This document shows, in pieces, positions 9,055 to 17,486 of a stretch of DNA of 64,000 nucleotides. The DNA comes from an uncultured Pelagibacteraceae bacterium (GTDB lineage: Bacteria; Pseudomonadota; Alphaproteobacteria; Pelagibacterales; Pelagibacteraceae). Position 1 is the first letter of the stretch, and each line of letters opens with the position of its first letter. The notes under the pieces are model-generated. The model was not told where the DNA came from. It searched no databases and saw only the letters and a program-made list of their open reading frames with translations. The stretch spans positions 29,750 through 93,749 of the forward strand of contig CACEOF010000004.1 in NCBI GenBank assembly GCA_902561095.1, in the 5' to 3' direction. The position numbers and the translations under genes are program-made.

Positions 9055-9943
9055 AATTTTTTTTTGCTAGGTAAACACCCAAAAACACCAAAGCTGTGCC
9101 TACATAATGAAATGATTGAAGTTTTTCATCAAATATAAAATATCCATAAATTGCACCATAAATTGTAAAAACATAAAGTGTAAATCCAGTTAATGACGCT
9201 CCAAGACTTTTTTGAGCTTGAGTATATAAAGTGAATGCAATTATACCTGGAGAAATAGCTGCAAATAATACCCACATATAAAATTGTTCATTAAAAGTAG
9301 TTCTAGCTACTAAAAGCTCTTCAATAATATAAAAAGGCAACAAACTGAGTGCACCAAAAAGAGAGACCAATGTAAATCTCTGAAAAATTGATAATTCAGA
9401 CTTCCAGTAAAAAAGATATATTGAATATAATGCCCAGCCTATAGCTGCTGCAAGCATCCATAGGTCACCAATAGTAAAGTTTAAATTTATTAATAAGTTT
9501 AAGTCTCCCTTAATAATAATTGCAAAAACACCAATTAAACAAGAAATCAGTCCAATTATTTTTAAAAAATTTATTTTTTCTTGAAAAAAAATTACAGAAA
9601 TTAAAATTATAAAAATAGGTGATGAAGTGTAAATAATAGCCATATTGGTAACTGTTGTTGTTGCTCCAGCTAGAAATGGAAAAGCACCACATACCCCGCA
9701 TCCCATAGCACCTAAGAAAAATAATTTTTTATATTCTTTTTTTATTATAAAATAATTTTTTTTTAAAGATATATAGGTAAAAGGTAAAAGGATTATAAAA
9801 ACAAAAGTCCATCTCCAAAATGCTAGAGAAATTGGGGGAACAAATTCAATACCACCTCTAGCAACTATTAAATTAGAAGACATAAAAATCGGTTGAATAA
9901 AAAGCAATGAGAAAGCTAAAAAATTTTTATTTTGTTTAGACAA
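9038..9943 (-). CDS. EamA/DMT-family transporter
   Basis: 301-residue inner-membrane protein with about ten predicted membrane segments arranged as two EamA halves (first half to about residue 145, second from about 160). Typical features are a Gly/Ala-rich early helix region (FLGAMGCGVCGAFPF) and the second-half end GTALVFLGVYLAKK. Drug/metabolite transporters of this type usually export amino acids or metabolites; the substrate cannot be told from sequence. It overlaps the downstream hydrolase gene and sits 15 bases from a small membrane-protein gene. Confidence 0.88.
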   Translation of the reverse strand: MSKQNKNFLAFSLLFIQPIFMSSNLIVARGGIEFVPPISLAFWRWTFVFIILLPFTYISLKKNYFIIKKEYKKLFFLGAMGCGVCGAFPFLAGATTTVTNMAIIYTSSPIFIILISVIFFQEKINFLKIIGLISCLIGVFAIIIKGDLNLLINLNFTIGDLWMLAAAIGWALYSIYLFYWKSELSIFQRFTLVSLFGALSLLPFYIIEELLVARTTFNEQFYMWVLFAAISPGIIAFTLYTQAQKSLGASLTGFTLYVFTIYGAIYGYFIFDEKLQSFHYVGTALVFLGVYLAKKNYETKT

Positions 9944-9958
9944 TTTAATACTTAAAAA

Positions 9959-10135
9959 TTATTTTTTGTCGAAGAAAGCTTCGTAGACCATCATGAAAAT
10001 TGCTATAGCCATCAAAATATAAACAGGAAGAACATCGAAAAAACCAATCATAGTTGATCTTGTTAACGTAGTTGCTAGACCAATTAAAAATGCAGCAGCA
10101 AGCAAGGTTCCTAGAAATGTTGTAAATTTACTCAT
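9959..10135 (-). CDS. Small membrane protein, 58 residues
   Basis: An ATG at 10135 opens 58 codons ending in TAA at 9959-9961: MSKFTTFLGTLLAAAFLIGL, then a basic turn (TLTRSTMIG), a second hydrophobic segment (VLPVYILMAIAIFMMVYEAF) and DKK. Two membrane helices are likely. It fits exactly between the amidase (ends 10137) and the EamA gene (starts 9943), on the same strand and with tight spacing, which supports a real gene. I do not recognise the family. It could be an accessory subunit of a neighbouring transporter, but that is inference. Confidence 0.65.
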   Translation of the reverse strand: MSKFTTFLGTLLAAAFLIGLATTLTRSTMIGFFDVLPVYILMAIAIFMMVYEAFFDKK

Positions 10136-10136
10136 T

Positions 10137-11465
10137 TTATTTATTACATTCCTTTTCTAACCAATTAGCAACACCTAAAAACCTGTGATCATCATATTTC
10201 GCGCCTATTAGTTGCACTCCTAAAGGCATATTTCCTTCGCCTTGAAGTAAAGGTAAAGAAATACAAGGTGTTCCAAGATAAGACCAAACTTTATTAAATT
10301 CAGCAGTGCCTGTACTTTTTAAACCTTTGGGTGCTACACCTGGACTAGATGGAGACAAAACTCCGTGATAATCTTCAAAAACTTCTTGATATGACTCGTA
10401 GCTTCTTTTCATAAAATCAATTGCTTCAGCATAATCTTTTGCAGAATGTTTATTCCCTTTTGCTATCGCATCTTGCATATACTTTGATAATTTTTTTTTA
10501 TATTTTTTATAATAAAGAGCAAAGTTATTTGCTAAATCAGTTTCGTGAATTATTTGATGGTACTTGTGAATATCTTTAAAGTAAGAGGGTGTATCAAATA
10601 CTTCGATATTTTTTTTAAAAGACTTTATAAAATATTCAAATGCTTCTTTTGATTTTTTATCTACAATTTTCCAATGATCAGTTTTGTAAAAAATGAATTT
10701 TGGATCAAACAATGGTCCCTTTTTTGTTTCATCCAACATGTTTTCGGCTGAATAGTGAACTGTAGCACTATCATAATTATCTTTTTTAATAAGAACTTTT
10801 GCAAGTAGCGCAACATCCTCTACAGATCTTCCAAAGATACCAATATGGTCTAACTTATCAGAAGTTTTAAGAACTCCATTTCTAGAAATTAATCCATAAG
10901 AGGGTTTATAACCCACAACTCCACAGTACGATGCTGGTCTTATGACAGATCCACCAGTTTGGGATCCAATTGATAAAGGCGCCATAAAAGAAGCTACAGA
11001 TGCAGCAGATCCACTAGATGAGCCTCCTGGTGTTCTTGTATGATCATGTGGATTAGTAGTTTTAGGTGGACCAAGAAAAGCAAGCTCAGAAGTTGCTGTT
11101 TTGCCCATCACAATTGCCCCAGCTGACAAAAGTAAATCTACTATTTCTGCATTTTGAGAAAAAGATTTTCCTTTTCTAATGACAGTTCCACATTCAGTTG
11201 GCATGTCTACTGTACCAATTATATCTTTTATAGCTATTGGGATTCCATGCAAAGGCCCCAGGGGTTTGCCTGATCTTCTATGCTCATCTGACTCAGCTGC
11301 TTTTTCAAGTAAAAGTTTTTTATCAAAATGAGCCCAAGCCTTCACATCCTTTTCAAACTTTTTAATTCTTTCCAGATATGTTTCACAAATCTCAACAGAC
11401 GTTAACTGCGCATCTTTGATCTTTGAGGCAAGCTCCTCAACTTTTAACGAAAATATGTCTGACAT
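10137..11465 (-). CDS. Amidase, amidase-signature family
   Basis: Hydrolyses a carboxamide; substrate unknown. 442 residues from the ATG at 11465 (MSDIFSLKVEEL); a TTG at 11480 would add five residues and overlap dctM. The Ser-cisSer-Lys triad is visible: K80 in PIAIKDIIGT, the GGSSSGSA loop at 147-154 and S173 in IGSQTGGSVIRPAS. It is not a clear GatA, since no gatC or gatB is adjacent. It directly follows dctM in the TRAP operon, which suggests it acts on an imported amide-containing compound. Confidence 0.9.
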   Translation of the reverse strand: MSDIFSLKVEELASKIKDAQLTSVEICETYLERIKKFEKDVKAWAHFDKKLLLEKAAESDEHRRSGKPLGPLHGIPIAIKDIIGTVDMPTECGTVIRKGKSFSQNAEIVDLLLSAGAIVMGKTATSELAFLGPPKTTNPHDHTRTPGGSSSGSAASVASFMAPLSIGSQTGGSVIRPASYCGVVGYKPSYGLISRNGVLKTSDKLDHIGIFGRSVEDVALLAKVLIKKDNYDSATVHYSAENMLDETKKGPLFDPKFIFYKTDHWKIVDKKSKEAFEYFIKSFKKNIEVFDTPSYFKDIHKYHQIIHETDLANNFALYYKKYKKKLSKYMQDAIAKGNKHSAKDYAEAIDFMKRSYESYQEVFEDYHGVLSPSSPGVAPKGLKSTGTAEFNKVWSYLGTPCISLPLLQGEGNMPLGVQLIGAKYDDHRFLGVANWLEKECNK

Positions 11466-11469
11466 TTTT

Positions 11470-12831
11470 TTATTGTGCAAATAACGTTTCTGGTAACCAT
11501 AATGCTATTGCAGGAAACATGTACATTAGAAACATTGCAAAAATAACAATCCCTAAAAATGGCATTATTCCACTAAAAATTTGTAGAAGTTCAACATTTG
11601 TTTTTTGAACTCCTTTCAAATAATAGGCTGACATCGCCATGGGTGGAGTTAGGAATGATGTTTGCAAGTTTAAAGCAATCAACATTGCAAAGAAATATGG
11701 ATTAACTCCAAAAATTTCTAGTAAAGGTAAAAATATAGGTACAAAAATAATTAAAATCTCTGTCCACTCTAGCGGCCATCCTAAAAGAAATATTATGATT
11801 TGAGTGATAACCAAAAATTGCCAAGTTGAAATATTAATTGAAGTAAAGAAATGCTCAAAAACTTCATGGCCTCCTAAATAAGAGAATACAGATGAAAATG
11901 TCCAAGACCCAATAAATAACCACATAATCATTGCTGTTGTTTTAGCAGTTAAAAATACCGACTCTTTAAAATTTTGCCATTTAAGAGTCTTATAAAACCA
12001 CGATAATATCAGAGCTCCAAATGCTCCTGCTGCTGCTGCCTCTGCAGGAGTTGCAATCCCAGCCAAAATTGTTCCAAGAACTAACATGATTAATCCAAAC
12101 AAAGGTACGAAAGATACTAAAACTTCTTTTAAAATTTCAGCTCTTGGCGGGATATCCTCCTCAGGAGGTCTTGGTGCTATTGATGGGTTTAACCAAGCTC
12201 TAAAAACTGCATACCCAATATATAAACCTGCCAATAATAAACCTGGAAAAATAGCAGCTGCAAAAAGTCTTAAAGGGGATAACTGTGCAATTACTGAATA
12301 AACAATTAACATAATACTTGGAGGGATTAAAATACCTAAACATCCACCTGAACAAATAATCCCTGATGCAAATTTTTTGTCATAACCTGCTTTAACCATC
12401 GCAGGCCAAGCTAATAATCCCATTAAAGTTACAACTGCTCCAATAATTCCTGTTGCTGTCGAAAATAATGTACAAGTTATCAAGGCTGCTACCGCCATTG
12501 ATGCAGGTAATCTGTGTGCAGCTAATCTGATTGCAAAAAATAATTTTGCTACTATTCCTGCTCTCTCAACTAAATAACCCATAAATAAAAATAAAGGTAC
12601 TGCGGTAAGTACATTGTTATCCATCACTGTATAGGTATTTTGAACAAAGAGTTGGAATATTCGGTTATCAAAAATATGCTCCATCATGGTCGCATCGTAA
12701 TAAGCGTAATAACCAAAACCAATTCCCATTGCCATTAAAGTAAATGCAATTGGAAAACCTAATAGAACTGCAAAAAGAAATATCCCCATCATTAAGATGG
12801 CTACTTCAGGATTTGTCAGACTAAATAACAT
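11470..12831 (-). CDS. dctM: TRAP transporter large permease DctM
   Basis: Large membrane subunit (about 12 helices) of a tripartite ATP-independent periplasmic transporter, driven by the ion gradient. 453 residues from the ATG at 12831 (MLFSLTNPEVAILMMG); an upstream start at 12870 would add 13 residues overlapping dctQ. Typical segments include GFPIAFTLMAMGIGFGYYA, FLFMGYLVERAG, TATGIIGAVVTLMG and SGGCLGILIPPSIMLIVY. It overlaps the end of dctQ by 11 bases. The length and sequence style recall the mannitol/chloroaromatic-type DctM subfamily, but the substrate is unproven. Confidence 0.95.
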   Translation of the reverse strand: MLFSLTNPEVAILMMGIFLFAVLLGFPIAFTLMAMGIGFGYYAYYDATMMEHIFDNRIFQLFVQNTYTVMDNNVLTAVPLFLFMGYLVERAGIVAKLFFAIRLAAHRLPASMAVAALITCTLFSTATGIIGAVVTLMGLLAWPAMVKAGYDKKFASGIICSGGCLGILIPPSIMLIVYSVIAQLSPLRLFAAAIFPGLLLAGLYIGYAVFRAWLNPSIAPRPPEEDIPPRAEILKEVLVSFVPLFGLIMLVLGTILAGIATPAEAAAAGAFGALILSWFYKTLKWQNFKESVFLTAKTTAMIMWLFIGSWTFSSVFSYLGGHEVFEHFFTSINISTWQFLVITQIIIFLLGWPLEWTEILIIFVPIFLPLLEIFGVNPYFFAMLIALNLQTSFLTPPMAMSAYYLKGVQKTNVELLQIFSGIMPFLGIVIFAMFLMYMFPAIALWLPETLFAQ

Positions 12832-13429
12832 TTTCTTTACTTTCTTTCTTATTGTTATCTCCAAATTCATCTTGAGAAGTTCTCATCAACATTTCCTCTG
12901 TTTCTTCTGCTACAACCATTCTTCTTGGCCATTCTCCAGTTTTAATACAAATTAGTGATCTAAATACCTCACTTACTCCTTGAATGATTAGAAGAATACC
13001 CGCACAAGGTATCATTGATTTTACCATATAAATCTGGATTTGTGCTGGACTACTCCAGCTAGTTTCTTTTATCTTCCAAGCCATTGCAGCATACTCATAA
13101 CCATAAAAGGCTAATGCAATTACTCCTGGGAAAAAGAATATAAAATATAGAACTAAGTCTATCCAAGCCTGAGTTCTTTGTTTAAATAATCTGTAAATTA
13201 CATCTCCTCTTACATGAGCTTCTGTAGCTAAACAATAAGCTCCTGACATCATTAGTATTGCACCATACATCTGCATACTAAAATCAAAATTCCATAAGGT
13301 TGGCTTATTAAAAGCATAAGCCATAACAACTTCATAAACGGTTCCTCCCATTAAAATTACAATACACCATGAAAATGCTTTACCCATTGAAGTGCTAAGA
13401 GTGTCAGCAAATTTAATGAAAGATCCCAT
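12821..13429 (-). CDS. dctQ: TRAP transporter small permease DctQ
   Basis: Four-helix small membrane subunit that joins DctM in TRAP importers. 202 residues from the ATG at 13429 (MGSFIKFADTLS). Four hydrophobic segments are seen near 17-38, 50-65, 90-110 and 133-152, and the motif CLATEAHVRGDVIY is typical of DctQ. The C-terminus is long, acidic and polar (about 35 residues). It lies 3' of a terminator-like hairpin that separates it from dctP, so the permeases are probably made at lower levels than the binding protein. Confidence 0.93.
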   Translation of the reverse strand: MGSFIKFADTLSTSMGKAFSWCIVILMGGTVYEVVMAYAFNKPTLWNFDFSMQMYGAILMMSGAYCLATEAHVRGDVIYRLFKQRTQAWIDLVLYFIFFFPGVIALAFYGYEYAAMAWKIKETSWSSPAQIQIYMVKSMIPCAGILLIIQGVSEVFRSLICIKTGEWPRRMVVAEETEEMLMRTSQDEFGDNNKKESKENVI

Positions 13430-13459
13430 CAATAATAATTATATTAAATTAAACTAAAA

Positions 13460-13488
13460 AAAAAGGGGGTTTTTTGAACCCCCTTTTT
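13460..13488 (-). terminator. Intrinsic terminator or attenuator between dctP and dctQ
   Basis: Stem AAAAAGGGGGTT/AACCCCCTTTTT (12 bp) with a 5-base loop, followed on the minus strand by a run of nine Ts. This is a textbook rho-independent terminator 17 bases after the dctP stop. Because dctQ and dctM follow only about 30 bases later with no other room for a promoter, it probably works as a partial terminator that sets a high binding-protein to permease ratio. Confidence 0.9.
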
Positions 13489-13505
13489 AAATTTCTAAAA
13501 GTTAA

Positions 13506-14666
13506 TTAGATTTTAACTTTCTGAATTGGACCAAACTCATTTTCATAAGCTAATTTATAGTTCGGTTGATTCATCAACAGATACTTCATAGTTCTCTTAG
13601 CGTATGCTTTTTGTGAGTCTACTACTTTCTTGAAGAAAGCATCTTTACCAGAAAACTCACCAATGACCTTATCCCAACCTTTTAGTTGTTCAGCTAAGAT
13701 AGCGTCAGATGTTTGGTAAACATTAACCTTATGCTCATTCATTAATTTAGCTAAATCTTTTGAATATCTAACTAAAGCTTTGAAGTAGTTATCTGAGTTT
13801 GCAGCATATGCAGCATTTCTCAAAATAGCTTGATGAGCAGGTGAAAGGCTGTTTAGTCTCTTAGTGTTCATAGGAATTTCAAACATTTCCTGAGATTGGT
13901 GGAAACTTCCTAAGTGGTAGTGTTTAGAGACATCTTGCATTCCAAACTGTGAGTCTGATGTTGGATTGTTAAACTCTGCAGCATCAATCAAACCAGTTTT
14001 CATTGCTGGTTGGATTTCACCACCAGGCAATTGTCTTACGACCATTCCCATAGCAGTCAAAACGTTAGTCGCTAGACCAACTGTTCTATACTTCATACCT
14101 TTAACATCAGATACTTTTGTTACGTTCTTTTTAAACCAACCAAATGGTTGAGCTGGCATAGGCATATGGAAGAAACCTGTGTAGTTAAATCCTACACTTG
14201 CTACTGCTTCTTCATATAACTTTCTTCCTCCACCATACTCCATCCAAGCCATAACTTCTTGAGATGACATACCGTATGAAGGACCAGTTCCAAAAAGTGA
14301 AGCTGCTGGATTTTTTCCGTACCAGTATGCAGTCACCCAGTGACCCATATCTACTACTCCAGAACTTACCGCTTGTCCGATTTCAGAAGTTTTAACAACT
14401 GCACCGACTGGTTGAACGTCAATTTTCAGTTTTCCGTCTGACATATCGCTAACCATTTTTGCGTAGTCTGACGCCATTTCAAAAAAGATGTTAGCGCCTG
14501 AAGGCCAAGCTGCTTGCATCTTAAGAGTAATGTGACCAGCTCCCAAAGCAAGATTCGGCATTGCTACAGCTGCTGTTGCTGCTGCACCAGTTGCTGCTGC
14601 TGCTTTGAAGAACTTTCGTCTTGAAGGTGTTTTAGTACCTTTTAATGATTTTTTATTTTTAATCAT
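13506..14666 (-). CDS. dctP: TRAP transporter substrate-binding protein DctP (Tat-exported)
   Basis: Periplasmic solute receptor of the TRAP system. 386 residues. The twin-arginine motif SRRKFFK is at residues 15-21, followed by an Ala-rich hydrophobic stretch ending near ALGA at 40-43, so export is by the Tat route as a folded protein. The central MKYRTVGLATNVLTAMGM and GGEIQPAMKTGLIDAAEFNN segments belong to the ligand-binding core of the family; an Arg in the first (R195-197 region) normally binds the ligand carboxylate. A strong Shine-Dalgarno, AGAGGAGAG, precedes the ATG. The ligand is probably an organic acid, not identified. Confidence 0.93.
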   Translation of the reverse strand: MIKNKKSLKGTKTPSRRKFFKAAAATGAAATAAVAMPNLALGAGHITLKMQAAWPSGANIFFEMASDYAKMVSDMSDGKLKIDVQPVGAVVKTSEIGQAVSSGVVDMGHWVTAYWYGKNPAASLFGTGPSYGMSSQEVMAWMEYGGGRKLYEEAVASVGFNYTGFFHMPMPAQPFGWFKKNVTKVSDVKGMKYRTVGLATNVLTAMGMVVRQLPGGEIQPAMKTGLIDAAEFNNPTSDSQFGMQDVSKHYHLGSFHQSQEMFEIPMNTKRLNSLSPAHQAILRNAAYAANSDNYFKALVRYSKDLAKLMNEHKVNVYQTSDAILAEQLKGWDKVIGEFSGKDAFFKKVVDSQKAYAKRTMKYLLMNQPNYKLAYENEFGPIQKVKI

Positions 14667-14740
14667 TTTGTTCTCTCCTCTAGTTAATTAACTGGTCTAA
14701 GTTAAACATAGATTCACAATAGAGTCTTTCTAAAAAGTCG

Positions 14741-14765
14741 GACGTTTTGCCCCTAATGACGTTTT
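14741..14765. promoter_or_regulatory. Direct repeat in the dctP/ggt divergent region
   Basis: The 163-base divergent region between dctP (minus) and the GGT-family gene (plus) contains GACGTTTT twice, at 14741-14748 and 14758-14765, repeated every 17 bases. It lies about 75-100 bases upstream of dctP and 65-90 upstream of the other gene. Two identical octamers spaced 1.6 helical turns apart in a regulatory gap may be a protein-binding site, but no regulator gene is nearby. Apart from AT-rich promoter-like sequence I see nothing else in the gap. Confidence 0.3.
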
Positions 14766-14829
14766 ATTCAATTCCAGATTGTATTTTAATTATTTGTATT
14801 AAATGAAATTAATTCTGTAGAATTTATTA

Positions 14830-16407
14830 ATGAAATCTAACAAAAATTTAGACTCTATTTCTGCAAATGCAATGGCCGCTACTTCACACCCACTCGCAAC
14901 GGAAGAGGCTCTTAATATTCTAAAAAAAGGTGGGAATGCAGTAGATGCTGCAATTGCAGCATCAATTTGCTTATCAGTCGTAGAACCAAATTCAACTGGT
15001 ATTGGGGGGGATTGTTTTGCAATAGTTAAAATGGAAAATAAAGATCCAATTTCATACAACGGATCAGGTATTGCTCCTAAAAAAGCTAACTTTGAATTTT
15101 TTGAAAATAAAAAAATAGATAAAATAGAATTAACAACACCTCATTCCGTAACTATTCCTGGAGCTCTTGATGCTTGGAAAACTATTCACGATGAGCATGG
15201 CAAGTTGGACTTTGAAGAATTATTTTTAAATTCGATTAATTATGCTGAGAATGGATATAAAGTAACTAAAAAAGTTTCTGAAGCTTGGGAAAAGTCATTT
15301 AAAAAATTAAATAATCACAAAATTACTAAAAAATTATATTTAAAAAACGGAAAAGTTTATAAAAATAATGAACTTAGGAAAAATATTCCTTTAGCTGATA
15401 CTCTAAAAATAATTAAAAAAAATGGAATAAAGGAATTTTATCAAGGTTCAATAGCTGAGGATATGGTAGAGAGCTTAAATGAAATTGGAGGACTACATTC
15501 AATTGAAGATTTTTCAATTCAAAAAACTTTAAAATCTAAAACTATATCCTCTAATTTTAAAGATATGACTGTTCACCAATGCCCACCTAACGGACCAGGT
15601 GTAACAGTGTTATTAATGTTAAAGTTGTTAGAGAAATTAAAAATAAATAAATTTAATCCTGATAGTTTTGAAAGATTCCATCTTGAAGCTGAAGTAACAA
15701 AATTGTGTTATAAAATAAGAGAAGAGAATATAGCAGACCCAAATTTTATAAATATTGATCTAGAAAAAATTCTAAGTGAACAAAATATTCAAGAATTATT
15801 TAACAATATATCTTTAAACAAGTGTTATAAAATCAACGACCTAAAGATTCCAAATCACCCTGAAACTGTATACTTAACAGTGGTTGATAAGGATTTAAAT
15901 TCTGTCTCGATTATAAATTCTATTTGCTACTCGTTTGGAAGTGGGATTACATCTAATAAGTCAGGTATTCTATTTCACAATAGAGGAACTAACTTTAGAG
16001 TGGAAAGAGATCATCCGAACTGTATTGAGGGTGGCAAAAGACCATTACACACTATTATCCCGGGCTTAGCTTTAAACAATGATAATAAAACCATACTTTC
16101 ATTTGGAGTAATGGGTGGTCAATATCAACCTGTTGGACAAGTGCATGTATTTAATAATATTTTTGACTTTAATATGACACCCCAAGAAGCCATTTCTTAT
16201 CCAAGAGCATTTCATTTCAATAATATCTACAAACTCGAAAATGATATAAGCGAGGATATTAAAAGTAAACTTGAAGCAATTGGCCATAAAGTAGAATTTA
16301 CTAATGATCCACATGGTGGAGGTCAAGCAATCCAAATAGACAGAAAAAAAGGTAAATTAATTGGAGGTTCGGATCCTAGAAAAGATGGATACGCATCTGG
16401 GTATTAG
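14830..16407 (+). CDS. Gamma-glutamyltransferase-family Ntn hydrolase
   Basis: 525 residues, made as a proenzyme that cleaves itself before a catalytic threonine. That Thr is T346 in PETVYLTVVD, followed by SFGSGITSNKSGILFHN and GGKRPLHTIIPG of the small subunit; GIGGDCFAIV (58-67) is typical of the large subunit. No signal peptide is visible, so it seems cytosolic, unlike secreted GGT. The arginine that binds the gamma-glutamyl carboxylate in E. coli GGT (motif REMAP) is replaced here by NGSGIAP (77-83). The substrate may therefore be another amide; oxamate amidohydrolase-like enzymes share the fold. Monocistronic, divergent from dctP. Confidence 0.85.
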   Translation: MKSNKNLDSISANAMAATSHPLATEEALNILKKGGNAVDAAIAASICLSVVEPNSTGIGGDCFAIVKMENKDPISYNGSGIAPKKANFEFFENKKIDKIELTTPHSVTIPGALDAWKTIHDEHGKLDFEELFLNSINYAENGYKVTKKVSEAWEKSFKKLNNHKITKKLYLKNGKVYKNNELRKNIPLADTLKIIKKNGIKEFYQGSIAEDMVESLNEIGGLHSIEDFSIQKTLKSKTISSNFKDMTVHQCPPNGPGVTVLLMLKLLEKLKINKFNPDSFERFHLEAEVTKLCYKIREENIADPNFINIDLEKILSEQNIQELFNNISLNKCYKINDLKIPNHPETVYLTVVDKDLNSVSIINSICYSFGSGITSNKSGILFHNRGTNFRVERDHPNCIEGGKRPLHTIIPGLALNNDNKTILSFGVMGGQYQPVGQVHVFNNIFDFNMTPQEAISYPRAFHFNNIYKLENDISEDIKSKLEAIGHKVEFTNDPHGGGQAIQIDRKKGKLIGGSDPRKDGYASGY

Positions 16408-16409
16408 TT

Positions 16410-17486
16410 TTAATTTACAAGCATTTCGTTAGAGTAAATACAACATTTTTCTGCAGGTAAATGAAGTTTTAGTTCCTCGGTTGATATTGGAATTTCTCTC
16501 TCAACTTTAGACTTGATCTCTAAATCGCCAGCTTTACCAGTAATGAGTTTAAAATTTCCAAAATCCTCAACTCTTGTTACTTTAACACTAACAATATTTT
16601 CTTTTTGATCGGTTGCAATTTTAATGAATTCTGATCGGATTCCCAATTTTACATTCTTGTCTTTAATTTTTGACAAGTCAGTTTTTGTTTTAATGGTATC
16701 ATTATTAAACTTTATTGAATTATCAGAAAGAATTTCAGAATTAAATAAATTCATAGCAGGGGAGCCTATAAAATATCCAACAAACGTGGTTCTTGGTTTT
16801 TCAAATAAGTCTTTTGGAAGTCCTACTTGAACTATTTCACCTTGATCCATCACAATGATATTGTCAGCAAATGTCATTGCTTCATTTTGATCGTGGGTGA
16901 CATAAACTAATGTTGTTTTGTATTGTTCGTTAATTTCTTTTAAATTTCTTCTTAATCTAAATTTTAAATCTGGATCAATTACGGTTAATGGTTCATCCAT
17001 CAAAACACCCGCAACATCCTCTCTTACTAGTCCTCTTCCAAGAGATATGAGTTGCTTTTGGTCGGCAGTAAGTTTTCTTGCTGGAGACTTTAAAAAAGAT
17101 GATAATCTAAGAGTGTCTGAAACTGATTTAACCCTTTCTTCAATTTTTTGATCTGAAAAATTTCTACATCTTAATGGAAAAGCTAAATTATCATATACTG
17201 TCATGGTGTTATAAATAACTGGAAATTGAAAGACTTGAGCTATATTTCTCTCTTCCGTTATAAGGTCTGTAACATCATTTTCATCAAATAAAATTTTTCC
17301 TTTCGATGGTTTAACTAATCCTGAAACGATATTTAACATTGTGGTTTTTCCACAACCAGATGGCCCTAAAATTGCGTATCTTTTTCCATTTTCCCAAGTC
17401 ATAGAAAACGGATTAAGTGCATAAGTTGGATTATTATCGTTTGGATTATAAGTATGAGAAATATTTGACAACTCAATTTTAGCCAT
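16410..17486 (-). CDS. ABC importer ATPase, GlpT-like
   Basis: One of two different ATPases in a polyol/sugar-type importer. 358 residues from the ATG at 17486 (MAKIELSNISHTYNP); an upstream start at 17498 would deepen the overlap with the previous gene. Walker A GPSGCGKT (41-48), Walker B VLMDEP (161-166) and the switch His H198 in YVTHDQNEA are intact. The signature motif is degenerate: LTADQKQ (139-145) instead of LSGGQ. The same degenerate signature is known to me from rhizobial glycerol-transporter GlpT. A C-terminal OB-like domain follows. It overlaps the partner ATPase by 8 bases. Confidence 0.93.
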   Translation of the reverse strand: MAKIELSNISHTYNPNDNNPTYALNPFSMTWENGKRYAILGPSGCGKTTMLNIVSGLVKPSKGKILFDENDVTDLITEERNIAQVFQFPVIYNTMTVYDNLAFPLRCRNFSDQKIEERVKSVSDTLRLSSFLKSPARKLTADQKQLISLGRGLVREDVAGVLMDEPLTVIDPDLKFRLRRNLKEINEQYKTTLVYVTHDQNEAMTFADNIIVMDQGEIVQVGLPKDLFEKPRTTFVGYFIGSPAMNLFNSEILSDNSIKFNNDTIKTKTDLSKIKDKNVKLGIRSEFIKIATDQKENIVSVKVTRVEDFGNFKLITGKAGDLEIKSKVEREIPISTEELKLHLPAEKCCIYSNEMLVN

